NCBI GenBank assembly: GCA_017454765.1
Contig: JAFTCJ010000027.1
Span: forward strand, 1 to 55,364
Length of the DNA: 55,364 nt
Reading direction: 5' to 3'
Source of the DNA: Erysipelotrichaceae bacterium
Lineage (GTDB): Bacteria; Bacillota_I; Bacilli_A; Erysipelotrichales; Erysipelotrichaceae
Numbering within the stretch: position 1 is the first letter of the stretch; each line of letters opens with the position of its first letter. The notes under the pieces are model-generated. The model saw nothing but the letters and a program-made list of their open reading frames with translations, was not told where the DNA came from and did no database searches. Positions 23,079 through 30,480 of this stretch are shown one piece after another. The position numbers and the translations under genes were made by a program.

Positions 23079-23702
23079 ATGGCTAAGAAAGAAATGAACA
23101 AACTTACTTGGTTCCTTGTCCCGATCGGTGTCGCCATCAACTTTATCGGTGGTACGATCATCCTTCTGCTGAAGCTCCCGATCTATCTGGACTCCATCGG
23201 AACCATCATCGTCGGTGCGCTCTGCGGCGCATGGCCCGGTGTTATCGTCGGTCTGATTTCCAACATCCTGACTGCTATCACCAGCCCGAACAACCTCTTC
23301 TATGCACCTCTTAACATGGCATTCGGTGTCTTCGCCGCTTACCTGTCAAAGAAGGGTGTCTTCAAGAAGTTCGTTCCGACGCTCCTCAGCTCACTGGGCT
23401 TCGCTTTCATCGGCGGTGTCATCGGTGCTCTGATCACCTGGACTCTGTACGGCTTCGACTTCGGTTCCGGAACGACTGCTATCGTTGTTCTGCCTCTGTG
23501 GAAGGCTCTGGGATCACCGGAAGTCCAGTCTGTCAAGTTCTTCATTCAGATCCTCGGCGAATTTGCCTGCGACCTGCTTGACAAGGCTATCACCATCATC
23601 GTCTGCTACTTCATCCTGAAGGCTTTCCCGACCCGCTTCCTGTCCAAGCTCCCTCTGGGACCTGTTTACATCAGCGACGAAGAGAAGGCTCTGGAGGACT
23701 GA
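23079..23702 (+). CDS. ECF transporter substrate-binding (S) component
   Basis: This 207-residue membrane protein has about six hydrophobic segments and is an S component of an energy-coupling-factor importer. It shows the typical pattern of helix-breaking glycines (INFIGGTIILLLKLPIYLDSI) and ITSPNNLFYAPLNMAFG in the substrate-facing loop. The ligand is not identifiable by eye. The operon with a kinase and a BtpA protein hints at a nucleoside-like or sugar-like nutrient. GGAGG precedes the ATG. A hairpin in the 100-base gap separates it from the T and A genes. Confidence 0.85.
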   Translation: MAKKEMNKLTWFLVPIGVAINFIGGTIILLLKLPIYLDSIGTIIVGALCGAWPGVIVGLISNILTAITSPNNLFYAPLNMAFGVFAAYLSKKGVFKKFVPTLLSSLGFAFIGGVIGALITWTLYGFDFGSGTTAIVVLPLWKALGSPEVQSVKFFIQILGEFACDLLDKAITIIVCYFILKAFPTRFLSKLPLGPVYISDEEKALED

Positions 23703-23756
23703 TCTCCTTTCAGGGATGTATTGCAGCGCTCTATTATTAATCAGCTGAATTAATGA

Positions 23757-23791
23757 CGGCAGGAGTGCTATGGCTCCTGCCGCCTTTCTTT
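23757..23791 (+). terminator. Hairpin with weak T tract between S and T genes
   Basis: CGGCAGGAG (23757-23765) and CTCCTGCCG (23774-23782) form a 9-bp stem followed by CCTTTCTTT. The interrupted T tract suggests partial termination, which would yield more S-component mRNA than T/A mRNA. Confidence 0.55.
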
Positions 23792-23802
23792 AGGAGAATC
23801 TT

Positions 23803-24612
23803 ATGGATCGAGAGTTTGCTTACTCATACAACAACTATGTGAAATACGGCAACGGATGGAAGGATATGAATCCGATCTCCAAGCTCACGATAGCCGTCTG
23901 TCTCGGTATTTCCTCCTGCGTCATCCAGCGCTGGCAGTTCGGTGTCGTTTTGTGCATCATCGGTACGCTGATGGCGGTATATACGAAGATATTCAGAAAA
24001 TATCTCCGTTCTTTACTGGCGATCGCCATCCCTTTGCTGTTGCTGACAACCATTCTGCGTCAGCTGCAGTATGCACATACACCGGGCTTCACACCTTTAT
24101 TCAATCTGCTGGGCTGGCAGTGGTATAAAGAGCCTTTCATCATGAGCATGAATGTCGCCTGGTACATCATCGGTTTCTCAAGCGTTCTGCTCAACTACTT
24201 CCTCAATACGGAGATGAAGGATCTGATGCTGGCGCTGGAGAACAGAGGCGTCACTCACGTCGCCAGCTACATCATGTTGAGTTCCATGCAGAGCATCATC
24301 GACATGAAGAAGTCGGCCGATACCATCCTGGAAAGCCAGAAAGCCAGAGGTATTGAGACCGACGGCAATCTGATCGTGCGCATGAAGGCCTTCTTCCCGA
24401 CGCTGGGACCGATCCTTTTAAGTGCCATGTCCGGTACGGAAGAAAAGGCCATCGCCATGGATGCCCGCGCTTTCTCACACGAAGGCGGACACACTTATCT
24501 GAGAGTCCTGCGTCCGGTCCCGGTATGGGAATATATCCTGGATGCCCTGGCTGTCCTGGTTATGATCGGCTCCATCGCCTATGCGGTATTAAGGGCGATG
24601 CAAAGGATATAA
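23803..24612 (+). CDS. ecfT: ECF transporter transmembrane (T) component
   Basis: This 269-residue EcfT/CbiQ-type protein links the S component to the two ATPases. It has five or six membrane segments in the first 150 residues. In the cytoplasmic part the two Ala-Arg coupling motifs are visible as SQKARG and MDARAF, which insert into grooves of the ATPases. The ATG follows AGGAG. It sits in an operon with its own S and A genes, a dedicated (group I) arrangement rather than a shared module. Confidence 0.92.
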   Translation: MDREFAYSYNNYVKYGNGWKDMNPISKLTIAVCLGISSCVIQRWQFGVVLCIIGTLMAVYTKIFRKYLRSLLAIAIPLLLLTTILRQLQYAHTPGFTPLFNLLGWQWYKEPFIMSMNVAWYIIGFSSVLLNYFLNTEMKDLMLALENRGVTHVASYIMLSSMQSIIDMKKSADTILESQKARGIETDGNLIVRMKAFFPTLGPILLSAMSGTEEKAIAMDARAFSHEGGHTYLRVLRPVPVWEYILDALAVLVMIGSIAYAVLRAMQRI

Positions 24613-24624
24613 GGAGGTACGTTC

Positions 24625-25473
24625 ATGGCTTTTATTGAATTAAAAAATGTTTCTTACAAATATCCTTATACAAAAGAATTTGCCCTGCAGAATCTCAGCT
24701 GCAGTTTTGAAAAAGGAAAGTTCTACGGCATCATCGGTGAAAACGGCGGCGGCAAGACCACGCTGTGCAACCTGATCAGAGGACTGATCCCGCATTTCTA
24801 TCTGGGCAAACTGACCGGTGAATGTCTGATCGAAGGCAAGGATATCCGTGACTGGGATACCGCCGAGCTTTCTTCCAAGATCGGCTATGTCTTCCAGAAT
24901 CCGTTTACCCAGATCTCCGGCATCAAATCCACGGTCTTTGAAGAAGTGGCCATCGGTTTAGAGAACCTGGGTGTTCCCAAAGACGAGATGATCGAACGGG
25001 TCATCAATGTCTGTGAACAGCTGGACATCGGCCATCTGATCAAAAACAATCCGAACGAGCTTTCCGGCGGACAGAGACAGAGAGTCGCGTTTGCTTCCAT
25101 CATTGCGATGGATACCGAGACCCTGGTCATCGACGAGCCGACTTCCCAGCTTGACCCGGAAGGCACCGAGAATGTCTTCAAGATCATCAACACCCTGAAA
25201 CATTCCAACAAGACCATCATCCTGGTGGAACACAAGATCGACCTCATTGCCGAATTCTGTGATGAGATCCTGGTCATGGAAGACGGAACAGTCGCTTTCG
25301 CCGGTCCGACACATGAAGTGCTGACCAAGAGAGAATTATTACAGCATGAAGCTTCCATTCCGGAAGTCGCCAAATTCGGTCTGGCCATGGAAGATGCCGG
25401 AAAACATCTTTCCTCCATCCCTGTTACCATGGATGAGGCATACAGACTGGTAAAGGAAAGGAAGGGCCGTTAA
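24625..25473 (+). CDS. ecfA: ECF transporter ATPase, canonical subunit
   Basis: This 282-residue ABC ATPase has Walker A GENGGGKTT near residue 38, Q-loop FQNPFTQISG, signature ELSGGQRQRVAFA and Walker B TLVIDEPTSQLD, all intact. It pairs with the next gene product to form the ATPase heterodimer that drives uptake. AAGGAGG precedes the ATG. The stop is one base from the start of the second ATPase gene, fitting equal production. Confidence 0.93.
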   Translation: MAFIELKNVSYKYPYTKEFALQNLSCSFEKGKFYGIIGENGGGKTTLCNLIRGLIPHFYLGKLTGECLIEGKDIRDWDTAELSSKIGYVFQNPFTQISGIKSTVFEEVAIGLENLGVPKDEMIERVINVCEQLDIGHLIKNNPNELSGGQRQRVAFASIIAMDTETLVIDEPTSQLDPEGTENVFKIINTLKHSNKTIILVEHKIDLIAEFCDEILVMEDGTVAFAGPTHEVLTKRELLQHEASIPEVAKFGLAMEDAGKHLSSIPVTMDEAYRLVKERKGR

Positions 25474-25474
25474 A

Positions 25475-26263
25475 ATGATTGAAATCAAGAACGCAAGTTT
25501 TAAGTATCCCAACGGATTTACCGCTCTGGAAAACATCAATCTCACCATCAAGGAAGGCGAAAAGGTAGCGATCGTCGGACAGAACGGTGCCGGCAAGACG
25601 ACCTGCGTCAAGATGATGAACGGACTCAACCGTCCCTTTGAAGGAGACGTCATCGTCGACGGCGTCAACACGAAGGATGTAACCGTCGCAACGATCGCGC
25701 GCAAGGTCGGCTATGTCTTCCAGAACCCTGACGAACAGATCTTCAACTCCACGGCCCGCAAAGAGATCGAATTCATGCCCCGCTACTATAAGCTTTCCGA
25801 AGAGGAAGTGAAGCAGCGCGTGGATTATGCAGTTGAGATCTGCGACATCGCCAGATACATGGATACCAACCCTTATGAGATCCCTTATCCGATCCGTAAA
25901 TTCGTGGCCATCGCTGCAGTCATCGCATCAAGACCCAAGTACATCATCCTGGATGAACCGACAGCCGGTCAGGATCTGCACGGAACCCAGGTACTGGGCG
26001 CGATGGTCGACAAGCTGACGAAGGACGGCATCACCGTCATCACCATCACTCACGACATGGAGTTCGCGGTACGCAATTTCGAACGTGTCATCGCCATGGC
26101 ACATAAAAACATCATCTGCGACGGAACGGCTCAGGATGTTTTCTGGAACGAAGATGTCATCGCCGATGCCAAGATCAAGAAACCGGCCATGGGCGAACTG
26201 GCCAAGAGGCTGGGTCTTGACGGCAAGATCCTCTTCTGCGACGAACTGGTCAAAAGACTGTAG
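25475..26263 (+). CDS. ecfA: ECF transporter ATPase with degenerate signature motif
   Basis: This 262-residue second ABC ATPase of the pair has Walker A GQNGAGKTT, Q-loop FQNPDEQIF and Walker B YIILDEPTAGQD, which are normal. The signature usually reads LSGGQ, but here the segment is PYEIPYPIRKFVAIAAV (about residues 132-148), with no SGG. One of the two composite ATP sites should therefore be non-canonical. Such asymmetry is known in other ABC proteins but is unusual for ECF ATPases. The kinase gene follows six bases later. Confidence 0.9.
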   Translation: MIEIKNASFKYPNGFTALENINLTIKEGEKVAIVGQNGAGKTTCVKMMNGLNRPFEGDVIVDGVNTKDVTVATIARKVGYVFQNPDEQIFNSTARKEIEFMPRYYKLSEEEVKQRVDYAVEICDIARYMDTNPYEIPYPIRKFVAIAAVIASRPKYIILDEPTAGQDLHGTQVLGAMVDKLTKDGITVITITHDMEFAVRNFERVIAMAHKNIICDGTAQDVFWNEDVIADAKIKKPAMGELAKRLGLDGKILFCDELVKRL

Positions 26264-26269
26264 ATCCTT

Positions 26270-27202
26270 ATGGCAAAATATCTTGTCACCGGAAGTGTGA
26301 TCGTCAATGACATGAAATATCCTGACGGATCGATCGTCAGAGGTTTTTTAGGCGGCTCCATTTATGTGGTCAACGGCATCCTTCCTTATACGGACGATGT
26401 CCTGTTTGTTTCGGCTGCCGGTCCGGACTTTGACGATCTTTTCGGTGATTATTTCAAACACAACGGGGTATGCAGCGCCATTGATCTGTGTTTTCCCAAA
26501 ACCCATTACACGATCGTGGAATATTCTGAGACCGGAGAATGGTGCGAACATTCCATCTACGGAGAAGAGTTTGAAGAAAAATACGGACCTTATCCTCTGG
26601 CTAAAGCAAAATATGTCATCAGTCACGGCGGAGAAGATGTGAAAGGCATCTACTTTGAGTCCTCTGTCGATGAGGAAGTCTGGAAGGATCTTGAGGCAAT
26701 GCGCAAGGCCTGCCCCAATGCCGCCTTCATGTCCGAGATCGCCACATCCGATACAAAGGATCCTGTGCAGAGAAAGAAGGTACTCGATCTGATCCAAAAG
26801 ATCGATATCTATTCCCTGAACCGTCCGGAAGCGATGGCGTTATTCGGTACGGAAAGCGAGGAAGAATCGATTCAGGCGATCATCGATCTGGGCAAACCCT
26901 GTTTCTTCCGTCTCGGGAAGAAGGGTTCCTGCATGATACAGGACGGCAAGGCGTGGTTTGCGCCTTCCGTGGAAAGCGAAAGCAGTGTGGATTCCACCGG
27001 CTGCGGCAACTGTTCGACCGGCGCGTCCCTTTACGGATATTGCGAAGGATTCCATCCGCTGAAAACAGCCTGTTACGCCAATGTAGCGGCAGGAGTCAAT
27101 GCCAGACAGTACGGTCCTTTCCCGGAATATACGCCTGAAGTCAAAGCGCAGATGAAAAAAGAAGCAGAAGAACTGTTTCAAAGACTATTGGAGGAAGAAT
27201 AA
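26270..27202 (+). CDS. PfkB-like kinase with altered catalytic motif
   Basis: This 310-residue PfkB-fold protein is encoded in the ECF operon. The N-terminus (YLVTGSVIVNDMKYPDG) and C-terminal glycine loop are present. The motif that usually reads D-T-x-G-A-G-D is DSTGCGNCSTGA, so the catalytic-base Asp is replaced by Asn and Ala by Cys. It may be a kinase with different chemistry, a phosphotransferase partner, or a binding protein. The likely substrate is whatever the ECF system imports. The ATG is six bases after the ATPase stop. Its stop overlaps the BtpA start (TAATG). Confidence 0.82.
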   Translation: MAKYLVTGSVIVNDMKYPDGSIVRGFLGGSIYVVNGILPYTDDVLFVSAAGPDFDDLFGDYFKHNGVCSAIDLCFPKTHYTIVEYSETGEWCEHSIYGEEFEEKYGPYPLAKAKYVISHGGEDVKGIYFESSVDEEVWKDLEAMRKACPNAAFMSEIATSDTKDPVQRKKVLDLIQKIDIYSLNRPEAMALFGTESEEESIQAIIDLGKPCFFRLGKKGSCMIQDGKAWFAPSVESESSVDSTGCGNCSTGASLYGYCEGFHPLKTACYANVAAGVNARQYGPFPEYTPEVKAQMKKEAEELFQRLLEEE

Positions 27203-27930
27203 TGTTTTTGGATCTGTTTCCGGTCAGAAAACCGGTCATGGGAATGCTGCACTTCAAGGGCGAGACCCGTGAAGAGAAACTGGAGAGATGTCTGCGGGAA
27301 GCGCAGATCTATAAAGACAACGGCGTAGATGCGGTGATCGTCGAAGACTATTTCGGCAATGCCGAAGATGTGAAAGCCGGACTTGAACTGCTGAGCCGGA
27401 AAGGCGGCTTCACGATCGGTGTCAACATCCTCGATAACTGGGAATTAAGCTGGCAATACGCCAAGGAATACGGCGCACCTTTCATTCAGGTCGATTCGGT
27501 CGCCGGGCATCTGACACCGGAAGAAGACATCCCCTATGGAGAAATGATCGACGGCTATATGAGTGAAGGCGGGATCTATGTCATCGGCGGCGTGCGATTC
27601 AAATACAAGCCGGTCCTTTCCGGAAATGACCTGGAGACCGATCTGCGTATCGGCATGAAACGCTGCCATGCGTTGGCAGTGACCGGTGAAGGCACCGGTA
27701 TGGATTCCCCGACGCAGAAGATCATCGATTTCAGAAAGATCGTCGGTGATTTCCCGCTGGTCGTGGCTGCCGGAATGAGCGCTGACACCGTGTTTGAAAA
27801 ACTCTCCCTGGCTGATGCGGCGATCGTGGGCAGTACCTTCAAGGACACCCGCAAAGACAGCGGTGATGTCTGTGCGAAGCACGTGAAAGAATTCATGGAC
27901 AAGGTCTTTGAATTAAGAAGCACCTTATGA
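27202..27930 (+). CDS. BtpA/SgcQ family TIM-barrel protein
   Basis: This 242-residue protein is of the BtpA/SgcQ family. It begins MFLDLFPVRKPVMGMLHF. The family features are VDAVIVEDYFGN, QVDSVAGHL, ALAVTGEGTGMDSP and VAAGMSADTVFEKLSLADAAIVGSTFK, which together look like a TIM barrel with a C-terminal phosphate-binding site. BtpA was first linked to photosystem I assembly, but most homologues lie in sugar or nucleoside gene sets and their reaction is unknown. Here it is translationally coupled to the kinase before it and the M24-like gene after it, so it probably acts on the phosphorylated import product. Confidence 0.87.
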   Translation: MFLDLFPVRKPVMGMLHFKGETREEKLERCLREAQIYKDNGVDAVIVEDYFGNAEDVKAGLELLSRKGGFTIGVNILDNWELSWQYAKEYGAPFIQVDSVAGHLTPEEDIPYGEMIDGYMSEGGIYVIGGVRFKYKPVLSGNDLETDLRIGMKRCHALAVTGEGTGMDSPTQKIIDFRKIVGDFPLVVAAGMSADTVFEKLSLADAAIVGSTFKDTRKDSGDVCAKHVKEFMDKVFELRSTL

Positions 27931-28757
27931 TCTTCTATACATCGGAAAATGAAGAACTGATATTCAACAGCGCCAGACAAAAGGCGACATCCGCATTACA
28001 GGAAACGCTGAAAGAATTTTACGGAAAAGAAGAGATCAGCGAAAGGATCTTTGCGCAAAGATGGCTTGAACGGCTGTCGCAGAAAAAGGATGTCTATGCC
28101 AAAGGCTGGTACTCACCGCCTCCTTACGGGACGGCGGTTTTAAGCGGAGACAGACTCAGCTTCGATTCTTTAAGAAACGAAAAGTTCTGGCCTTCCGAAA
28201 GGATCATCGACTGGCGGGACGGTTTCCTTTATGCCTACTGTTCACCGGTAGATAAGATCAGCGGATATATGGGTGATATGTCGGTCACGCTGTATTTCGG
28301 CAAGGACGAAAAGATCAAGGAACATTTCCGGAATTGCCGCGCAGCAGCAGAAGATATCTTTGATCATCTGGAGGATTCCGAAGGACCGGGTGAACTTTTC
28401 CGGTATTCACAGGAAATCTTCAGATCAAGAGGCCTCTTAAGCAATGTGATCAGCCGCACCGACTCCCTTCCCAGCAACCTGGGTCACACCTTCGCTCATC
28501 TGGAAGAGATCGCAGACAAAGCGGAACTGACAAAAGAGGAGATCGATCATCTGAGTTCTTCCAGACACTTCCTCAATCAAGGAGCCGATTTTGTTTTTGA
28601 AGAAGGTCTGCAGTTTACGGTCGAACCGCAACTGCTGTCGCTGAATGATGCCTCATTTCCGAAAGTCACGCATCACTTTGTCGTAAAGAAAAGAGAAGAC
28701 GGCTTCATCGTCTGCAACGACATCGATGAACTTCTGGAAGAATTTGAACTGAAATGA
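27927..28757 (+). CDS. M24-like protein with lost metal ligands
   Basis: This 276-residue protein looks like a divergent pita-bread (M24/creatinase) fold. It lines up with the intact M24 protein at 21310 in several places: AYCSPVDKISGYMGDMSVTL matches the Asp-Asp region, NLGHTFAH the His region and LQFTVEPQLL the first Glu. Two ligands are missing: the first Asp is Tyr, and the last Glu region reads VTHHFVVKK. It is therefore either a creatinase-like enzyme that needs no metal or a non-catalytic relative. It overlaps the BtpA gene by four bases and ends the ECF operon at a terminator. Confidence 0.6.
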   Translation: MIFYTSENEELIFNSARQKATSALQETLKEFYGKEEISERIFAQRWLERLSQKKDVYAKGWYSPPPYGTAVLSGDRLSFDSLRNEKFWPSERIIDWRDGFLYAYCSPVDKISGYMGDMSVTLYFGKDEKIKEHFRNCRAAAEDIFDHLEDSEGPGELFRYSQEIFRSRGLLSNVISRTDSLPSNLGHTFAHLEEIADKAELTKEEIDHLSSSRHFLNQGADFVFEEGLQFTVEPQLLSLNDASFPKVTHHFVVKKREDGFIVCNDIDELLEEFELK

Positions 28758-28780
28758 ATACAGGATATCCTGTATTTTTT
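28757..28780 (+). terminator. Terminator of the ECF operon
   Basis: AATACAGG and CCTGTATT form an 8-bp stem with an ATAT loop, followed by TTTT. The stem begins in the stop codon of the last gene. Confidence 0.85.
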
Positions 28781-28789
28781 ATTTCGTGA

Positions 28790-28795
28790 TATAGT
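28790..28795 (+). promoter_or_regulatory. -10 box abutting the ygjV start
   Basis: TATAGT ends exactly six bases before the ATG at 28802, just after a terminator. This predicts a leaderless mRNA. Confidence 0.5.
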
Positions 28796-28801
28796 GAAAC
28801 C

Positions 28802-29305
28802 ATGAACGAAGTACTGATCGCCAATATTCTGATGGTCATCGGGGAAGGGATCCTGTTTGTGGCCTCTTCCCGCAAAAGCAAGAAACAGATCCTGTTGTTT
28901 CAGATCGCCTCCATGGTCATCATGGCCGTTGCCTCTTATCTGCTAAAAGGATACGGCGCCATCGTCATGGACGTCATCGGCATCACCAGAAACGTTTTGT
29001 CCATCAGCAACATCGCTTCCCGTTATCTGACCTATCTGTTTATTTCGGCAGCGGTCGTTTTCGGCATCCTGTTCAACAGTAACGGCATCCTCGGTTTCCT
29101 GCCGATCATCGCCAACGTTTCGCAGTCGCTGATCATCATCAGCCGGAAATCCACTGTCAGACAGATCCGTTTTGTCTGTGCGTTTTCCTCTTTCTGCTGG
29201 GGCATCTACAACTTTGTGATAAAAGGTTATGCAGGCGTCGTGACCAATCTGATCAACGCGGTTTCCTATCTCTATCACAATTTCAAAGAAGATGAAAATA
29301 TTTAG
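28802..29305 (+). CDS. YgjV family inner-membrane protein
   Basis: This 167-residue membrane protein has five or so hydrophobic segments and matches the YgjV family of unknown function. It has NILMVIGEGILFVASS, the ITRNVLSI loop, and a final VCAFSSFCWGIYNFVIKGYAGVVTN region resembling a small-molecule transporter repeat. It has its own -10 box directly upstream and no ribosome site. The left arm of the CIRCE element for Hsp20 overlaps its stop codon. Confidence 0.82.
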   Translation: MNEVLIANILMVIGEGILFVASSRKSKKQILLFQIASMVIMAVASYLLKGYGAIVMDVIGITRNVLSISNIASRYLTYLFISAAVVFGILFNSNGILGFLPIIANVSQSLIIISRKSTVRQIRFVCAFSSFCWGIYNFVIKGYAGVVTNLINAVSYLYHNFKEDENI

Positions 29306-29344
29306 CACTCTCCTATTGACATTGCTAAAAAAGAGGACTATAAC
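29302..29344 (+). promoter_or_regulatory. CIRCE operator and hsp20 promoter
   Basis: TTAGCACTC (29302-29310), nine bases and CATTGCTAA (29320-29328) match the CIRCE element bound by HrcA, with two mismatches in the right arm. TTGACA (29316-29321), a 17-base spacer and TATAAC (29339-29344) form the promoter. The operator spans the -35, so HrcA would block RNA polymerase until heat stress. Confidence 0.85.
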
Positions 29345-29350
29345 ATAATT

Positions 29351-29472
29351 GTACAAGGAAATCAGAGAAGGTTCCTTAAGGTAATAACTTAGAAATCCAA
29401 ACCCTCCATTCCCTTGCTTGGAGACATAGTTCGTTTTATGAACATGAGGAAAAGTAAAGGAGGTAAATGACT
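29351..29472 (+). promoter_or_regulatory. Long structured leader of hsp20
   Basis: The predicted 5' leader is about 122 bases, unusually long for this window. It can form AAGGAA/TTCCTT (29355-29360 with 29372-29377), CTCCA/TGGAG (29404-29408 with 29419-29423) and a bulged CATGTTC/GAACATG hairpin (29425-29446) just before the GGAGG. The CCTCC at 29403-29407 could alternatively pair with that GGAGG. Confidence 0.4.
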
Positions 29473-29925
29473 ATGTTAACACCTAAAGTATTCACAGATG
29501 ATTTGTTTGATGACTGGTTCGATCCGTTTACAGGACTGACAAGAGACCTGAATAGGATCGACCGCAAGCTCTATGGCAAGCATTCCGGCAGAGAGATGCT
29601 GATGGATGTCAAGGATCATGATGATCACTATACCGTAGAGATCGATCTTCCGGGATTTAAAAAAGAAGACATCGGCATCGAACTCAACGACGGCTACATG
29701 ACAGTTACCGCTTCGAAGGGTCTTGATGAAAATGAGAAGAATCACAAAGGAAAGATCATCCGTCAGGAGAGATATTCCGGCATGATGTCAAGAAGCTTCT
29801 ACGTCGGTGAAGACGTGACAAACGAAGAAGTCCATGCGAAATTCGAAAACGGCGTTCTGATGCTGGAGATTCCGAAGAAGGAAAGCGAAAAGATCGCCCA
29901 CAAGAATACGATCATGATCGAGTGA
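29473..29925 (+). CDS. Hsp20/alpha-crystallin small heat-shock protein
   Basis: This 150-residue small heat-shock chaperone binds unfolding proteins without ATP. The alpha-crystallin domain runs from about residue 42 to 140 (YTVEIDLPGFKKEDIGIEL, RSFYVGEDV, KFENGVLMLEIPKKE). The C-terminus ends with the I-x-I type motif IMI that bridges subunits. The ATG at 29473 is nine bases from GGAGG and is preferred to the ATG two codons earlier, which is only three bases away. Control by HrcA through CIRCE is supported by the operator upstream, and a leader structure may add post-transcriptional control. Confidence 0.94.
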   Translation: MLTPKVFTDDLFDDWFDPFTGLTRDLNRIDRKLYGKHSGREMLMDVKDHDDHYTVEIDLPGFKKEDIGIELNDGYMTVTASKGLDENEKNHKGKIIRQERYSGMMSRSFYVGEDVTNEEVHAKFENGVLMLEIPKKESEKIAHKNTIMIE

Positions 29926-29930
29926 TCAGA

Positions 29931-29954
29931 AACAGACCGGAAGGTCTGTTTTTT
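29931..29954 (+). terminator. Terminator after hsp20
   Basis: AACAGACC and GGTCTGTT form an 8-bp stem with a GGAA loop, followed by TTTT. A TATAAT (29956-29961) for the next gene begins right after it. Confidence 0.85.
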
Positions 29955-29981
29955 GTATAATGGGGACAGAGGAAAAAGGAT

Positions 29982-30452
29982 ATGGAATTCAGACTGGCTA
30001 AAGAAGAAGACATCGATACCGTATATGACTACATCAGGAAACTGGCGGTATTTGAAAGCAGGGAAGATGATTTCAAGCTGGATAAAGAAACGTTATACAG
30101 GGCGATGTTTGAAGATAACCTGGGGGAAGTGATGCTTGCGACGGAGGACGGAAAGATCATCGGCTATTGCTTCTTCTATCATGTTTTCTCTTCTTTCAGC
30201 GGCCTGACCAAGATGTATCTGGAAGACATGTATATCGATGAGCAGTACCGGGGCGGCGGAAAAGGCAGAGAGTTCTTCCGGCAGATGGCGAAGACAGCAC
30301 TGAGCCGCGGATACGGAAGCATGATCTGGGGCGCCCTGGACTGGAATGTGTCGGCGATCGGCCTCTATCTCAAGATCGGTGCCGAAGTCGAAAACGGAAG
30401 ATCGCATTTCGAACTTCCGCTGGACAAGATGGAAAAACTGATCAGCGAATAA
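29982..30452 (+). CDS. GNAT acetyltransferase, diamine-acetyltransferase-like
   Basis: This 156-residue acetyl-CoA-dependent N-acetyltransferase has the acetyl-CoA loop region EQYRGGGKGREFF (Q/R-x-x-G-x-G/K). The C-terminal LDWNVSAIGLYLKIGAE and the FSGLTKMYLEDMYI strand resemble spermidine/spermine or thialysine acetyltransferases. The amine substrate is not certain. AAAAAGGA precedes the ATG. It is a single gene ending at a two-way terminator. Confidence 0.88.
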   Translation: MEFRLAKEEDIDTVYDYIRKLAVFESREDDFKLDKETLYRAMFEDNLGEVMLATEDGKIIGYCFFYHVFSSFSGLTKMYLEDMYIDEQYRGGGKGREFFRQMAKTALSRGYGSMIWGALDWNVSAIGLYLKIGAEVENGRSHFELPLDKMEKLISE

Positions 30453-30455
30453 AAG

Positions 30456-30480
30456 AAACAGCCTATTCAGGCTGTTTTGT
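30456..30480. terminator. Two-way terminator
   Basis: AAACAGCC and GGCTGTTT form an 8-bp stem with flanking A and T runs between two converging genes. Confidence 0.82.

Noticed and set aside
23079..28757. Queuosine or queuine salvage as the role of the ECF operon
   Set aside because: The known set needs a nucleosidase and a radical SAM enzyme, and neither is present.
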